DNA from: Sphingomonas cannabina
Lineage (GTDB): Bacteria; Pseudomonadota; Alphaproteobacteria; Sphingomonadales; Sphingomonadaceae
NCBI RefSeq assembly: GCF_021391395.1
Contig: NZ_CP090059.1
Span: 3,271,001 to 3,335,000 of the forward strand
DNA: 64,000 bases
Direction of reading: 5' to 3'
Within the stretch, counting starts at the first letter, position 1, and the number at the start of each line of letters is the position of its first letter. Positions 8,521 through 16,050 of the stretch are shown here, one piece after another. The notes beneath the pieces were generated by a model. That model ran no database searches and was not told where the DNA came from. It was given only the letters and a program-made list of their open reading frames with translations. The translations under genes and the position numbers were made by a program.

Positions 8521-8865
8521 TTAGCTGCCACTCCGTGGAGGGCCTATCGGGCCAGCATCATCACGAAGCACTGCCTTCACCACCGTGAACCCCGCCCGCC
8601 TTGCCGAACGACGTGCGCGTTCAACACATCGCGATGGCGTTCGTCGAGCATAAGAAATGATGATTCCTCGCTCCTGGTCAAACCGCTCCTCCAGGTCATT
8701 TTGGAATTCACGGGCATTCAATCCCACATCTCCAGTCCAAAACCGACATTCGCCGTCCACGAGTGTCACTGCCGCGCCATAGAATCCTTCCGCCTCATGT
8801 GTGTCTTGAAGCGGAGGTACGCTCAATATTGACGCGAAAATTGCGAGGGCGGTGACAAGGCTCAT
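8521..8865 (-). CDS. Hypothetical exported protein, possibly ExbD-like fold
   Basis: This 114-residue protein has a hydrophobic N-terminus (about residues 2-16) that could be a signal peptide or anchor. It is followed by a soluble domain with AVTLVDGECRFW, a conserved-looking ERGIIISYARRTP and an RRAGFTVVKA end. The alternation of strand, helix, strand and a closing RAGF-VV motif recalls periplasmic ExbD/TolR domains, but that is an impression only. Codon use is less GC-biased at third positions than in neighbours. It converges with the glycosylase gene. Confidence 0.45.
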   Translation of the reverse strand: MSLVTALAIFASILSVPPLQDTHEAEGFYGAAVTLVDGECRFWTGDVGLNAREFQNDLEERFDQERGIIISYARRTPSRCVERARRSARRAGFTVVKAVLRDDAGPIGPPRSGS

Positions 8866-9148
8866 CCGGTTGGTTTGCGCTTCTTTCGCAACATCCGCAA
8901 CGCGAGCGCAAGCCGCCCTATTTACGAGCCCGCGACCTAATGCCCCTTAACGCCGCGCATATGCCGGCGATCCGCCTTCGCCGTCGAACCTTAATGAGGA
9001 TCGCGCCTATCTGATCGGGGCGGCGCGAACGGTCGCGTCGTGCGTAGCGGCGGGCTTCCCGCCGGCCAAGGAGTCCCGATCCATGCCTTTATCGATCCGC
9101 CGCCCCGGCGCCACGCCGGACAGGCATAGCGCATGACGGACGATCACC

Positions 9149-9373
9149 ATGACCGCGCCCTTCGCGCTCTGGGGCGTCACCACGGCGCTCGCGCTGGGGA
9201 ATCTGGTGCTGCTGTTCCGCCTCGGCCGACGGCTCCGGCGCCAGCATCGCAGCAACCTCACCCAGCTGCTGCTGATCAACCGGCGGTTGCTCCGCCAGCC
9301 GTATTCCCGTCCGCACGCGTCGGCCGATCCGCCGCTCGATCCCACCGCCGGATTCCGGGACCCCTGTCGCTGA
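9149..9373 (+). CDS. Small putative membrane protein
   Basis: This 74-codon frame opens with a hydrophobic segment (residues 4-22, LWGVTTALALGNLVLLF), then a basic RLGRRLRRQHR and a polar tail. Third codon positions are almost all G or C, as in real genes of this genome, which is the main argument for coding. There is no strong ribosome binding site before the ATG and no family I recognise. The flanks (8866-9148 and 9374-9426) contain nothing else I can identify. It could be a one-pass inner-membrane protein or a chance frame. Confidence 0.4.
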   Translation: MTAPFALWGVTTALALGNLVLLFRLGRRLRRQHRSNLTQLLLINRRLLRQPYSRPHASADPPLDPTAGFRDPCR

Positions 9374-9426
9374 CCAGCTTCCGCGGCTGATCCGCTCTTC
9401 CCTTCCTCTCTCATCGGAGCTTCGCG

Positions 9427-10389
9427 ATGGCGACTCGCCATATCCCAGGCGGCCGTGACGGCCGTCCCCGACACCACGCCTCGACGCCCGCGCTGGATGC
9501 GGCGCAGGCCTATGACTGCGCGGGCGGGGCCTATTGCCGCTACGCCGACGATACCGAGCGCGGGCTGTTCGCGTTCGGCGGACGCTACGACTATGCCGAC
9601 CGTGCGCTGTGGGCGCGGATCGAGGCCGCGTTGGTGGCGCTCCGCACCCGGCGCCGCCATGCCATCCGCATCCTCGATCTCGGCTGCGGGCCGGGCACCT
9701 GGCTGCTGCGCACGGTCCAGCGCGCCCGCGAGCTCGGCTTCACCGCGATCGAGGCGCGCGGCATCGATCCGTCGCCCGAGATGATCGCCTTCGCCCATGT
9801 CGCGGCGCGGTCGCTGGCCGATCCGGCGATCGGCGTCGAGTTCGCGGTCACCGACCTAGAAACGGCGCTGGCCGAGGAGGAAGACGCCTCGTGCGACCTG
9901 GTGATGTGCCTCTATGGCGTGCTCAATCACGTGCCGACGTCGGCGCATGCCGCCGCGGCGGCGGCGATGGCACGGGTTGCGCGCGATACGGTGATCGCGA
10001 CGGTGCGCGCCGCCGGCAGCCTGCCGACGATCTACGTCGCCGGGATCGAGGCGGCGACGCGCTTCCGTCAGGACAATGAGCGGGATCGCATGGAGGTCGA
10101 CTTGACCGACGGGCGCCATATCGAGTTCGGCTCGCACCTGTTCCGCGCGGCCGAACTCCGCGCCTTGTTTGCCGGCGATTGTACGATCGGTGAAGTGACC
10201 GGACTCGACATCTTCCACAGCCGCTTCGCCGATCATCCCGATTGGAATCCGCCCGGAATCCGCAATGGCGCGACCGATCACCGGCTCGACCGCCTCGAAC
10301 GATTGTGCGCCGACGACGAGGTGCTGATCGACAGCGCCGCGCATATCCTGCTGGTGGCGCATCCCCGCCACCGGTCCGCCGGCGACTAG
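9427..10389 (+). CDS. Class I SAM-dependent methyltransferase
   Basis: This 320-residue protein has the SAM-binding motif I ILDLGCGPGTWLL at about 82-94, an acidic motif II region (EARGIDPSPEMIAFA) and a later DLVMCLYGVLNHVP strand corresponding to motif IV. The N-terminal AYDCAGGAYCRYADD and following residues look like a substrate cap. It will transfer a methyl group from S-adenosylmethionine, but the acceptor is not indicated. A plausible GGAG lies about ten bases before the ATG. It is followed by the SOS-type polymerase gene on the same strand. Confidence 0.75.
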   Translation: MATRHIPGGRDGRPRHHASTPALDAAQAYDCAGGAYCRYADDTERGLFAFGGRYDYADRALWARIEAALVALRTRRRHAIRILDLGCGPGTWLLRTVQRARELGFTAIEARGIDPSPEMIAFAHVAARSLADPAIGVEFAVTDLETALAEEEDASCDLVMCLYGVLNHVPTSAHAAAAAAMARVARDTVIATVRAAGSLPTIYVAGIEAATRFRQDNERDRMEVDLTDGRHIEFGSHLFRAAELRALFAGDCTIGEVTGLDIFHSRFADHPDWNPPGIRNGATDHRLDRLERLCADDEVLIDSAAHILLVAHPRHRSAGD

Positions 10390-10426
10390 GACGCGGGCGG
10401 ACACCGCCGGTCGCGGGTGTCGGAAT

Positions 10427-10441
10427 GTTCTGATAATGTTC
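10427..10441 (+). promoter_or_regulatory. LexA (SOS) box, GTTC-N7-GTTC
   Basis: GTTCTGATAATGTTC matches exactly the direct-repeat LexA operator of alphaproteobacteria (GTTC, seven bases, GTTC). It ends four bases before the ATG given for the Y-family polymerase. A DNA-damage polymerase is a standard LexA target, so functional context and motif agree. The closeness to the start codon suggests either a leaderless transcript or a true start a little downstream (for example the TTG at 10497). Confidence 0.8.
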
Positions 10442-10445
10442 CACG

Positions 10446-11786
10446 ATGGCCAAGCTGAGTCGCCGGGATGGAAGGAACGATGCGGCGAGTACCGCTTTGC
10501 TCGCCTTTCCGCCGCGGCCGCTGCGCTGGCTGTTCCTCGACCTCAACAGCTACTTCGCCAGCGTCGAGCAGCAGCTCTCGCCGGAGCTGCGCGGCAAGCC
10601 GGTGATCGTCGCGCCGGTCGACAGCGACACCACCGTCGCCATCGCCGCCTCGGTCGAGGCCAAGCGATACGGCATCTCGACCGGCACGCCGGTCTGGGAG
10701 GCGAAGCGCAAGTGCCGCGAGCTGCTGATCGCGCCGGCGCGGCATGAGAAATATGTCGAGTTCCACAATCGCATCCTCGAGGAGATCTGGAAGCATATTC
10801 CGGTCACGCAGGTCTGCTCGATCGACGAGGTCGCCTGCCGCCTGCTCGACAACGAGAATAGCCGCGAGGCCGCGATGGCGCTGGCGCGCCGGATCAAGGC
10901 AGGCATCCGCGCCAATGTCGGCGAGTGCCTGACCAGTTCGGTCGGGATCGCGCCCAACCGGCTGCTCGCCAAGCTCGCGTCGGACATGGTGAAGCCGGAC
11001 GGGCTGGTGGTGCTCGAAGGCGAGGACCTGCCGCACCGGCTCTATGACGTGCCGCTCCGCGACATCGCCGGGATCGGCGCCAAGATGGAGCAGCGGCTGG
11101 CGCGCGACGGGATCAACGACATCCGCCAGCTCTGCGAACGGCGACCGCGCGATGCGGGGAACGCGTGGGGCGGCATCAACGGCGACCGGCTCTGGTACCT
11201 GCTCCATGGGCTCGATCTGCCCGAGAAGCCGACCCAGAGCCGCACGATCGGGCACAGCCACGTCCTCTCGCCTTCGAAACGCGGGCTGGAGCCGGCACGG
11301 CTCACCGCGCGGCGCCTGGCGCTCAAGGCGGCGAGCCGGCTGCGGCGCAAGGGTTACGTCAGCCGCCTGCTCGTGCTCCACGGCAAGTTCGAGGACGACA
11401 AATCGGCCTGGCGTACCTCGATCCGCCTGCCGGCGACGCAGGACAGCTTCACGGTGCTGCACGCACTCGACGCGATCTTCCCACGGCTCGCGGCTGCCGG
11501 GCGGGCGCGGCCGGGCGGGTTCCGGCTGCGGATGATCGGCGTGACGCTCGCCGAGATCGCAGCGGTAGCCGGGGACCAGGGCTCGCTGTTCGTCCATCTC
11601 GACCCCGACGATCCCCTGGCACGGGAGACTCGGACGCTGTCGCTCAGCCGCGCGATGGACCGGATCAACGAGCGATTCGGGCGCAATGCGGTGACCGTCG
11701 GTCCGCTCCACGGCGGGCGCATCGATCGGGTCGGCACCAAGATCGCGTTCGGGCGCATCCCCGAGCTGGACGAGTTCCACGAATGA
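10446..11786 (+). CDS. Y-family translesion DNA polymerase (DinB-like)
   Basis: This 446-residue polymerase has the Y-family palm motif FLDLNSYFASVEQQ at about 28-41 and the second acidic motif CSIDEVACRLLD near 127-138. Both carboxylate sites are therefore intact. A thumb and little-finger region follows (IGAKMEQRLARDGI is the helix-hairpin-helix). It is longer than E. coli DinB and belongs to a DinB-like group often annotated only as a DNA polymerase thumb-domain protein. It would copy past damaged bases with low fidelity. The LexA box at 10427-10441 predicts SOS induction. No ribosome binding site precedes the ATG at 10446. Confidence 0.82.
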   Translation: MAKLSRRDGRNDAASTALLAFPPRPLRWLFLDLNSYFASVEQQLSPELRGKPVIVAPVDSDTTVAIAASVEAKRYGISTGTPVWEAKRKCRELLIAPARHEKYVEFHNRILEEIWKHIPVTQVCSIDEVACRLLDNENSREAAMALARRIKAGIRANVGECLTSSVGIAPNRLLAKLASDMVKPDGLVVLEGEDLPHRLYDVPLRDIAGIGAKMEQRLARDGINDIRQLCERRPRDAGNAWGGINGDRLWYLLHGLDLPEKPTQSRTIGHSHVLSPSKRGLEPARLTARRLALKAASRLRRKGYVSRLLVLHGKFEDDKSAWRTSIRLPATQDSFTVLHALDAIFPRLAAAGRARPGGFRLRMIGVTLAEIAAVAGDQGSLFVHLDPDDPLARETRTLSLSRAMDRINERFGRNAVTVGPLHGGRIDRVGTKIAFGRIPELDEFHE

Positions 11787-11911
11787 AATCCGGGGCTTCC
11801 CGCCGAAACACAAGATATCTGCTTAAATGCTGCGATGCACGACCGTCCCAAATCGCTGCAAAGCTAGGGTCTTGACGTTAGTTGCTGCGTGCGCGAAGGC
11901 ACCTCCCCGTC

Positions 11912-12289
11912 ATGAAAAGCCTCCTCCCCGCTCTCGCCGCGGTGGCGCTCCTGCCGCTCGCCGCCTGCAACAACCAGCCCGAGGTCGTCGACACCCGCGC
12001 GAAGGATCCGCTCGCCGAGCAGATCAAGAACGCGCCGCCGGTCGAGCTGCCGCCGTCGATGGAAGCGTCGGTGACCTTCCGCTGCAAGGACAACAGCCTG
12101 GTCTATGTGGACTTCTTTCAGGGCCACAAGCAGGCGAACCTGCGCACCGACAAGGGCGGATCGCCGATCCAGCTCAAGGCCGATGCCGAGGGCAATCCCT
12201 ATCAGGGCAACGGCTACACGATGACCGGCGACAAGAAGCAGATCGACCTGACCGCACCGGGCAAGGGCGCGCAGAGCTGCAAGGCCTGA
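11912..12289 (+). CDS. Lipoprotein, MliC-like (inhibitor of C-type lysozyme family)
   Basis: This 125-residue lipoprotein begins MKSLLPALAAVALLPLAAC, a signal peptide with the lipobox LAAC and the lipidated Cys at about 19. The mature part has VTFRCKDNSLVYVDFF, a GNPYQGNGYTMTG turn and a C-terminal QSCKA. This is the two-cysteine eight-strand pattern of MliC/PliC proteins, which block host C-type lysozyme. Similarity is by motif only, so moderate certainty. The ATG at 11912 was chosen because it starts the signal peptide. A clear hairpin terminator follows. Confidence 0.65.
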   Translation: MKSLLPALAAVALLPLAACNNQPEVVDTRAKDPLAEQIKNAPPVELPPSMEASVTFRCKDNSLVYVDFFQGHKQANLRTDKGGSPIQLKADAEGNPYQGNGYTMTGDKKQIDLTAPGKGAQSCKA

Positions 12290-12314
12290 CCCGAAGGACA
12301 ACAACCGGATACGA

Positions 12315-12344
12315 GGGCCGGCGGAGCGATCCGCCGGCCCTTTT
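12315..12344 (+). terminator. Rho-independent terminator after the MliC-like gene
   Basis: An 11-bp stem GGGCCGGCGGA / TCCGCCGGCCC with a GCGA tetraloop is followed by TTTT. It lies 26 bases after the lipoprotein stop and just before aat. Confidence 0.8.
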
Positions 12345-12375
12345 GCTTGGGGGCTAGGCAGGATAGGTTGACGGC

Positions 12376-13143
12376 GTGAGCCGGCCCGCCGCCCCGACGC
12401 GTCTCGACCCCGACCTGGTGCTCCGCGCCTATGCGATGAGCGTGTTCCCGATGGCGGACTCGCGCGATGCCGAGGGCGTCTACTGGGTCGAGCCCAAGCA
12501 TCGCGCGATCCTTCCGCTCGATCGTTTCCACCTCTCGCGATCGCTGAGGAAGACGATCGCGCACGATCGCTTCCGCGTCACCGCTGATGCGGCGTTCGAG
12601 CGGATCATCGCGCTGTGCGCCGAGCCGTCCGGCGACCGCGAGGATACCTGGATCAATCCCAGCATCGAGGAGGTGTTCGTCACGCTCCACGCGCGCGGCT
12701 TCGCCCATTCGATCGAGGTGTGGGACGGCGATCAGCTCGCGGGCGGGCTCTACGGCCTTGCGCTCGGCCGCGCCTTCTTCGGCGAGAGCATGGTGAGCCG
12801 GGCGCGCGACGCCTCGAAGGTGGCGCTCGCCTGGCTGGTGGCGCGGCTCCGGGTCGGCGGGTTCGCGCTGCTCGACTGCCAGTTCCAGACCGAGCACCTA
12901 GCGTCGCTGGGCGCGATCGAAGTACCGCGGGCGAACTACAATGCGTTGCTGGGCGCCGCGCTCGGCACCACGGCCGGCGGGCTGGCGACGGGCGCACCTT
13001 CGGTCGACGGCGATTGGGGCGCGCTCGACCGGCTCCGCGTTCCGCGCTCTCCGCCGGCGCCCGAAGGCGCGGCCGAGAAGGTCACCGTATCCGGGCCGGT
13101 GGCGGGGAAGGACATCGTGCAGCTCTTGGGCCATACGTCGTAG
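12376..13143 (+). CDS. aat: Leucyl/phenylalanyl-tRNA--protein transferase
   Basis: This 255-residue enzyme adds Leu or Phe from aminoacyl-tRNA to proteins with N-terminal Arg or Lys, marking them for ClpAP. The N-terminal YAMSVFPMADSRD and VYWVEPKHRAILPL, the WINPSI segment, GGLYGLALGRAFFGESMFSR-like core and LLDCQFQTEHLASLGA are all diagnostic. The protein ends in GKDIVQLLGHTS, which matches the C-terminal IAQLLTQTS of sphingomonad Aat, so the full length is probably real. It starts with GTG. Its last 208 bases overlap the convergent DUF2155 gene, an unusual arrangement discussed in the findings. Confidence 0.9.
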   Translation: MSRPAAPTRLDPDLVLRAYAMSVFPMADSRDAEGVYWVEPKHRAILPLDRFHLSRSLRKTIAHDRFRVTADAAFERIIALCAEPSGDREDTWINPSIEEVFVTLHARGFAHSIEVWDGDQLAGGLYGLALGRAFFGESMVSRARDASKVALAWLVARLRVGGFALLDCQFQTEHLASLGAIEVPRANYNALLGAALGTTAGGLATGAPSVDGDWGALDRLRVPRSPPAPEGAAEKVTVSGPVAGKDIVQLLGHTS

Positions 13144-13616
13144 ACCGGGTGCTGGACGACGTTCAGCGACGGCCGTTCCTTGTAGACCCAGCCCGAAAAC
13201 ACGCGCCGCCACGCATTGTCGGTGCCCTGGACGTCGAGCTGGAGGAAGGCGCCGGTGAGCTGGTCCTGCTCCCAGGGCGCGGTCGTCTCGCAGGCGCGCA
13301 GGCGGATGATCGCGTTGCCGATGCGGATCGCCTGGCCCGGCTTCATCGTCAGGTCGCGGCTGTTGCCGTTGCGCTTGTTGAGGAAGCCGACCACCGCGAC
13401 GCGGTCGGCCATCGGCGTCTCGCCCTTCTGCAGCGCCGTGACCTGCTCGACGGCGACCGGTGCCGGAGCGGGTGCGGGCGTTGGTGTCGACGCGGCACGA
13501 TTGGCGGCAGGCGGCGCGGCGGCGCGGCCGATGCCGAACCATTCGGCGCCCTGCCAGGCGCCCACACCCAGCACGGCCAGGAGCGCGGCGCCGCCGAGCC
13601 AGCGCGTCCAGCTCAT
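12936..13616 (-). CDS. DUF2155 domain-containing membrane-anchored protein
   Basis: This 226-residue protein begins MSWTRWLGGAALLAVLGVG, a signal anchor, then has a Pro/Ala linker and the DUF2155 domain. Domain signs are NGNSRDLTMKPGQ, IIRLRACETTAPWE, FSGWVYKERPSLN and VYDVWPKSC near residue 165. A low-complexity Ser/Ala/Pro tail of about 55 residues follows. The start at 13616 gives a four-base ATGA overlap with the NDUFA12-like gene upstream; an alternative ATG is at 13631. The C-terminal part, including the conserved VWPKSC, lies antisense to the end of aat. DUF2155 has no proven function. Confidence 0.75.
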   Translation of the reverse strand: MSWTRWLGGAALLAVLGVGAWQGAEWFGIGRAAAPPAANRAASTPTPAPAPAPVAVEQVTALQKGETPMADRVAVVGFLNKRNGNSRDLTMKPGQAIRIGNAIIRLRACETTAPWEQDQLTGAFLQLDVQGTDNAWRRVFSGWVYKERPSLNVVQHPVYDVWPKSCTMSFPATGPDTVTFSAAPSGAGGERGTRSRSSAPQSPSTEGAPVASPPAVVPSAAPSNAL

Positions 13617-14005
13617 TCGCCGGGCGTCCATGCCTCATAATCGCCGGTTGCCGCGGCGCGGACCCCGCCCGCCTCGAGCGCACCCGACGGGCGATAGGCG
13701 GAGGTGGTGCCGGTCAGATTGGGAACGGGCGGCTTCTGCCACGGCCGGACCGGCGGCAGTGCGCGCTCGGGCACGTCGTCGATCTGGTGGTGGAGCCAGC
13801 TGAACCATTCGGGCGGAATGCGGCTGGCGTCGTTGGAGCCGCTGTAGATCACCCAGCGGCGCGGCCGCCCCGCGGTGTCGCGCCCGCCTTGGTAATAAAG
13901 GTTGCCGAGCGAATCCTCGCCGACCTTCGTCTTGCCGCGCAGGCCCGCCATGGTGCCCCAGGTGGCGCCGGTCCACCAGGTGAACGGATTGAGGTTGATA
14001 CCCAT
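13613..14005 (-). CDS. NADH:ubiquinone oxidoreductase accessory subunit, NDUFA12 family
   Basis: This 130-residue protein matches the NDUFA12/B17.2 family: WWTGATWGTM at the start, GEDSLGNLYYQGG, RRWVIYSG and PPEWFSWLHHQIDD. This supernumerary complex I subunit is shared by alphaproteobacteria and mitochondria. It would bind the hydrophilic arm of complex I. No other nuo gene is nearby. The stop overlaps the DUF2155 start by four bases, so the two are co-translated. Confidence 0.85.
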   Translation of the reverse strand: MGINLNPFTWWTGATWGTMAGLRGKTKVGEDSLGNLYYQGGRDTAGRPRRWVIYSGSNDASRIPPEWFSWLHHQIDDVPERALPPVRPWQKPPVPNLTGTTSAYRPSGALEAGGVRAAATGDYEAWTPGE

Positions 14006-14089
14006 GCGCCGCGGATAGCCGAGCCTCGCGCCGGTGCCAAGTTTTTGAGTCGGTCTGGTCGAACGTCTTCAGATCCGAGAAGCCCTCCA

Positions 14090-14216
14090 ATCCTCCCCCG
14101 CCAGGGGGAGGTGTCAGCCGCAGGCTGACGGAGGGGGAGGTCGGCGACCCACTATCGGTTTGCTTCCTCCCCCTCCGTCACGCTTCGCGCGCCACCTCCC
14201 CCTGGCGGGGGAGGAT
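14090..14216. repeat. Intergenic palindromic repeat, family A copy 1
   Basis: About 127 bp forms a long inverted repeat. The left arm starts ATCCTCCCCCGCCAGGGGGA, continues through a small hairpin CAGCCGCAGGCTG and ends in GGAGGGGGAGG. The right arm mirrors this with CCTCCCCCTCCG and ends TCCCCCTGGCGGGGGAGGAT. The centre (about 25 bp) is variable. Other copies are at 26748, 30385, 37489 and 62918. It lies between the divergent NDUFA12-like gene and the end of the DUF192 gene. Confidence 0.9.
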
Positions 14217-14251
14217 TTGAATGTCTTCGCAGGAGCACGGATGTCAGTCTT

Positions 14252-14746
14252 CTATTTGGGCCAGGTGACCTTGTCACCGGTCGCGATGCCCAGTTCGGCC
14301 GCGCGGCCGCCGACGATCTCCAGCACCGCCGCCACCGGCTCGCCCGACGGAATCGGATCGGTCGAGAACGGCACCGCATTCTCGGCGATCGTCGCGATGG
14401 TGCCGTCGGCGCGGATGAAGATGATGTCGAGCGGGGTCGGCGTGTTCTTCATCCAGAAGCTCGCCTCGCGCGGCGGGCCGCCGTCGGCCGGATAGGGCGT
14501 GAAGATCATCGCATCGTCCTTGCCGAGATCGGTGCGGAACATGAGGCCCCGCTCCTGCTCGGCCGGCGTGCGCGCGATCTCGGCGGTGAAGATGTGCTTG
14601 CCGTTCGCGGAGGTGATCGTGACCGGGACCTTCTTGACCGCCGCGGTCGCATTGGCGGCGCCGTCGCCGCTGCAACCACCCGATGCCACCGCGGCGAGCG
14701 CCAGCCCCGCCGCCGCCAGGGCTGTCCTCGCAAATCCCGAACGCAT
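14252..14746 (-). CDS. DUF192 family lipoprotein
   Basis: This 164-residue lipoprotein has a signal peptide ending in the lipobox ASGGC, with the lipid-bearing Cys25. The DUF192 domain follows: FTAEIARTPAEQERGLMFR, FTPYPADGGP, SFWMKNTPTPLDIIFI, then IATIAENAVPFS and AVLEIVGGRAAELGI. The family is widespread, often secreted, and of unknown biochemical role. The stop of the cold-shock gene lies only two bases upstream of its start, so the two probably form one transcript. Start at 14746 gives the complete lipoprotein signal. Confidence 0.82.
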   Translation of the reverse strand: MRSGFARTALAAAGLALAAVASGGCSGDGAANATAAVKKVPVTITSANGKHIFTAEIARTPAEQERGLMFRTDLGKDDAMIFTPYPADGGPPREASFWMKNTPTPLDIIFIRADGTIATIAENAVPFSTDPIPSGEPVAAVLEIVGGRAAELGIATGDKVTWPK

Positions 14747-14748
14747 GA

Positions 14749-15339
14749 CTACTCGTCCTTCTCGACCTCGACCGCGAGCGGCCCCTTCTCGCCCTCGAAG
14801 ACGCGGGCGCGCAGGGGTTGGTCAGGCTCGACCTCCTCGATACCGGCGCGGCGCAGCGTCTCCATATGGACGAAGATATCGCCGGGCGCGTCCGGACGCA
14901 CCAGGAATCCATAGCCCTTGAGGCGATTGAACCATTTGACCGCGACCGGCTCGAACGGACCGGCATCGGCGATCAGCTTCAGCCGGTCGGCACGATCGCC
15001 GCCGCCGCGGCTGCGCGGCCCCTCGACCGCGTTGGAGAGGTCGATCGACAGGATCGCCGACGCCTGTGCCCCGCGCTCGCGCCGCACCGTCTCGCACACC
15101 ACGCGCGCGCCTTCGGGCAGACTGCGGCGGCCGTGCGCGCCAAGTACGGAGAAATGAAGTAATATGTCGCCCACGGCGGGATCATCGGCCACGATGAAGC
15201 CGAACCCGCGCGTGACATCGAACCATTTGACGACGCCACCATGGACTTCAGGAGGCGTCAAACCGCTACCCTGTTCGACGGATCCATCGAACATATCCAT
15301 ATCATGACTCGTCGCGACCTGCCCCACATCGGTACGCAT
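14749..15339 (-). CDS. Double cold-shock-domain protein
   Basis: This 196-residue protein contains two cold-shock domains. The first (about 33-100) reads [19 protein letters not shown] then [10 protein letters not shown]. The second (about 130-195) reads [19 protein letters not shown] then [10 protein letters not shown]. Both keep the RNP1- and RNP2-like aromatic nucleic-acid-binding surfaces. Two-domain forms are typical of alphaproteobacteria and bind single-stranded RNA or DNA as chaperones. I chose the ATG at 15339 because GGGGGA precedes it; ten more codons are open upstream. It lies directly before the DUF192 gene. Confidence 0.82.
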   Translation of the reverse strand: MRTDVGQVATSHDMDMFDGSVEQGSGLTPPEVHGGVVKWFDVTRGFGFIVADDPAVGDILLHFSVLGAHGRRSLPEGARVVCETVRRERGAQASAILSIDLSNAVEGPRSRGGGDRADRLKLIADAGPFEPVAVKWFNRLKGYGFLVRPDAPGDIFVHMETLRRAGIEEVEPDQPLRARVFEGEKGPLAVEVEKDE

Positions 15340-15399
15340 CGAAATTCCCCCGGAGGCGATCTGTAACACAGGCCCGGCGAGCGGCGCAAAGTCTTTGAA

Positions 15400-15945
15400 C
15401 TAGCCATTCTGAACCGTTTCTCCAACGTCCGAAAATGGCACTTCTCCGGGTTTCATCGCGACGATCCAACGCGCCAGCTCCAGCGGATGTCCGGCGCGCA
15501 GGAGCTGGCCGAGTGCACGCTCGCGCGCCGCGCGGTCCGGCAGCTCGGCGGCATAGGGCCCGATTCGCCGCCGCCGCGCAAAGGCGAGCGCGCTCTGCCG
15601 TGCGCGTGCCGCGATCACCGGCTGGAGTGCCGCCATCTCGTCCTCGCCGATGCCGGCATGGCGGAGCTCGCCGGCGATTCGCCGCGCGCCCAGCCCCCGC
15701 CGCGCCATCGACGCCGCCCGCGCCTCGGCGAACGCAGCGTCGTCGACATAGCCGAGCGTGGTCATCCGGCGGGCGATCGCTGCGGGATCGGGCGGCGCCG
15801 GCCCGTCCCATCCACGCTCACGGATTTTGCGGTCGAGATAGCGGCGGAGTTTGGTCTCGGTGGTCGCGAATCGTTCGACATAGCGAAGCGCCAGCCGTTC
15901 GAGCCCGGACGGATCGAGAGCGGGGCGTGGGCGGGCGGAGGACAT
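15400..15945 (-). CDS. recX: RecX family regulatory protein
   Basis: This 181-residue, Arg-rich, all-helical protein shows the RecX three-helix repeats: ALRYVERFATTETKLRRYLDRKI, then MTTLGYVDDAAFAEARA, then RRGLGARRIAGELRHAGI. RecX binds RecA filaments and limits recombination. The length fits the family. The ATG at 15945 is preferred over one 16 codons upstream. RecA is not in the window. The gene is divergent from the acyl-AMP ligase. Confidence 0.75.
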   Translation of the reverse strand: MSSARPRPALDPSGLERLALRYVERFATTETKLRRYLDRKIRERGWDGPAPPDPAAIARRMTTLGYVDDAAFAEARAASMARRGLGARRIAGELRHAGIGEDEMAALQPVIAARARQSALAFARRRRIGPYAAELPDRAARERALGQLLRAGHPLELARWIVAMKPGEVPFSDVGETVQNG

Positions 15946-16050
15946 GCGCCTTGTTTGTGCCACAGTGACAACCGAATTTGAACGTCTGCGCACGGCAGGG
16001 GTGGCGGTATTTTAGCGCTGCCCCCAAGGGGGACACAGCGCGGACGAGGG

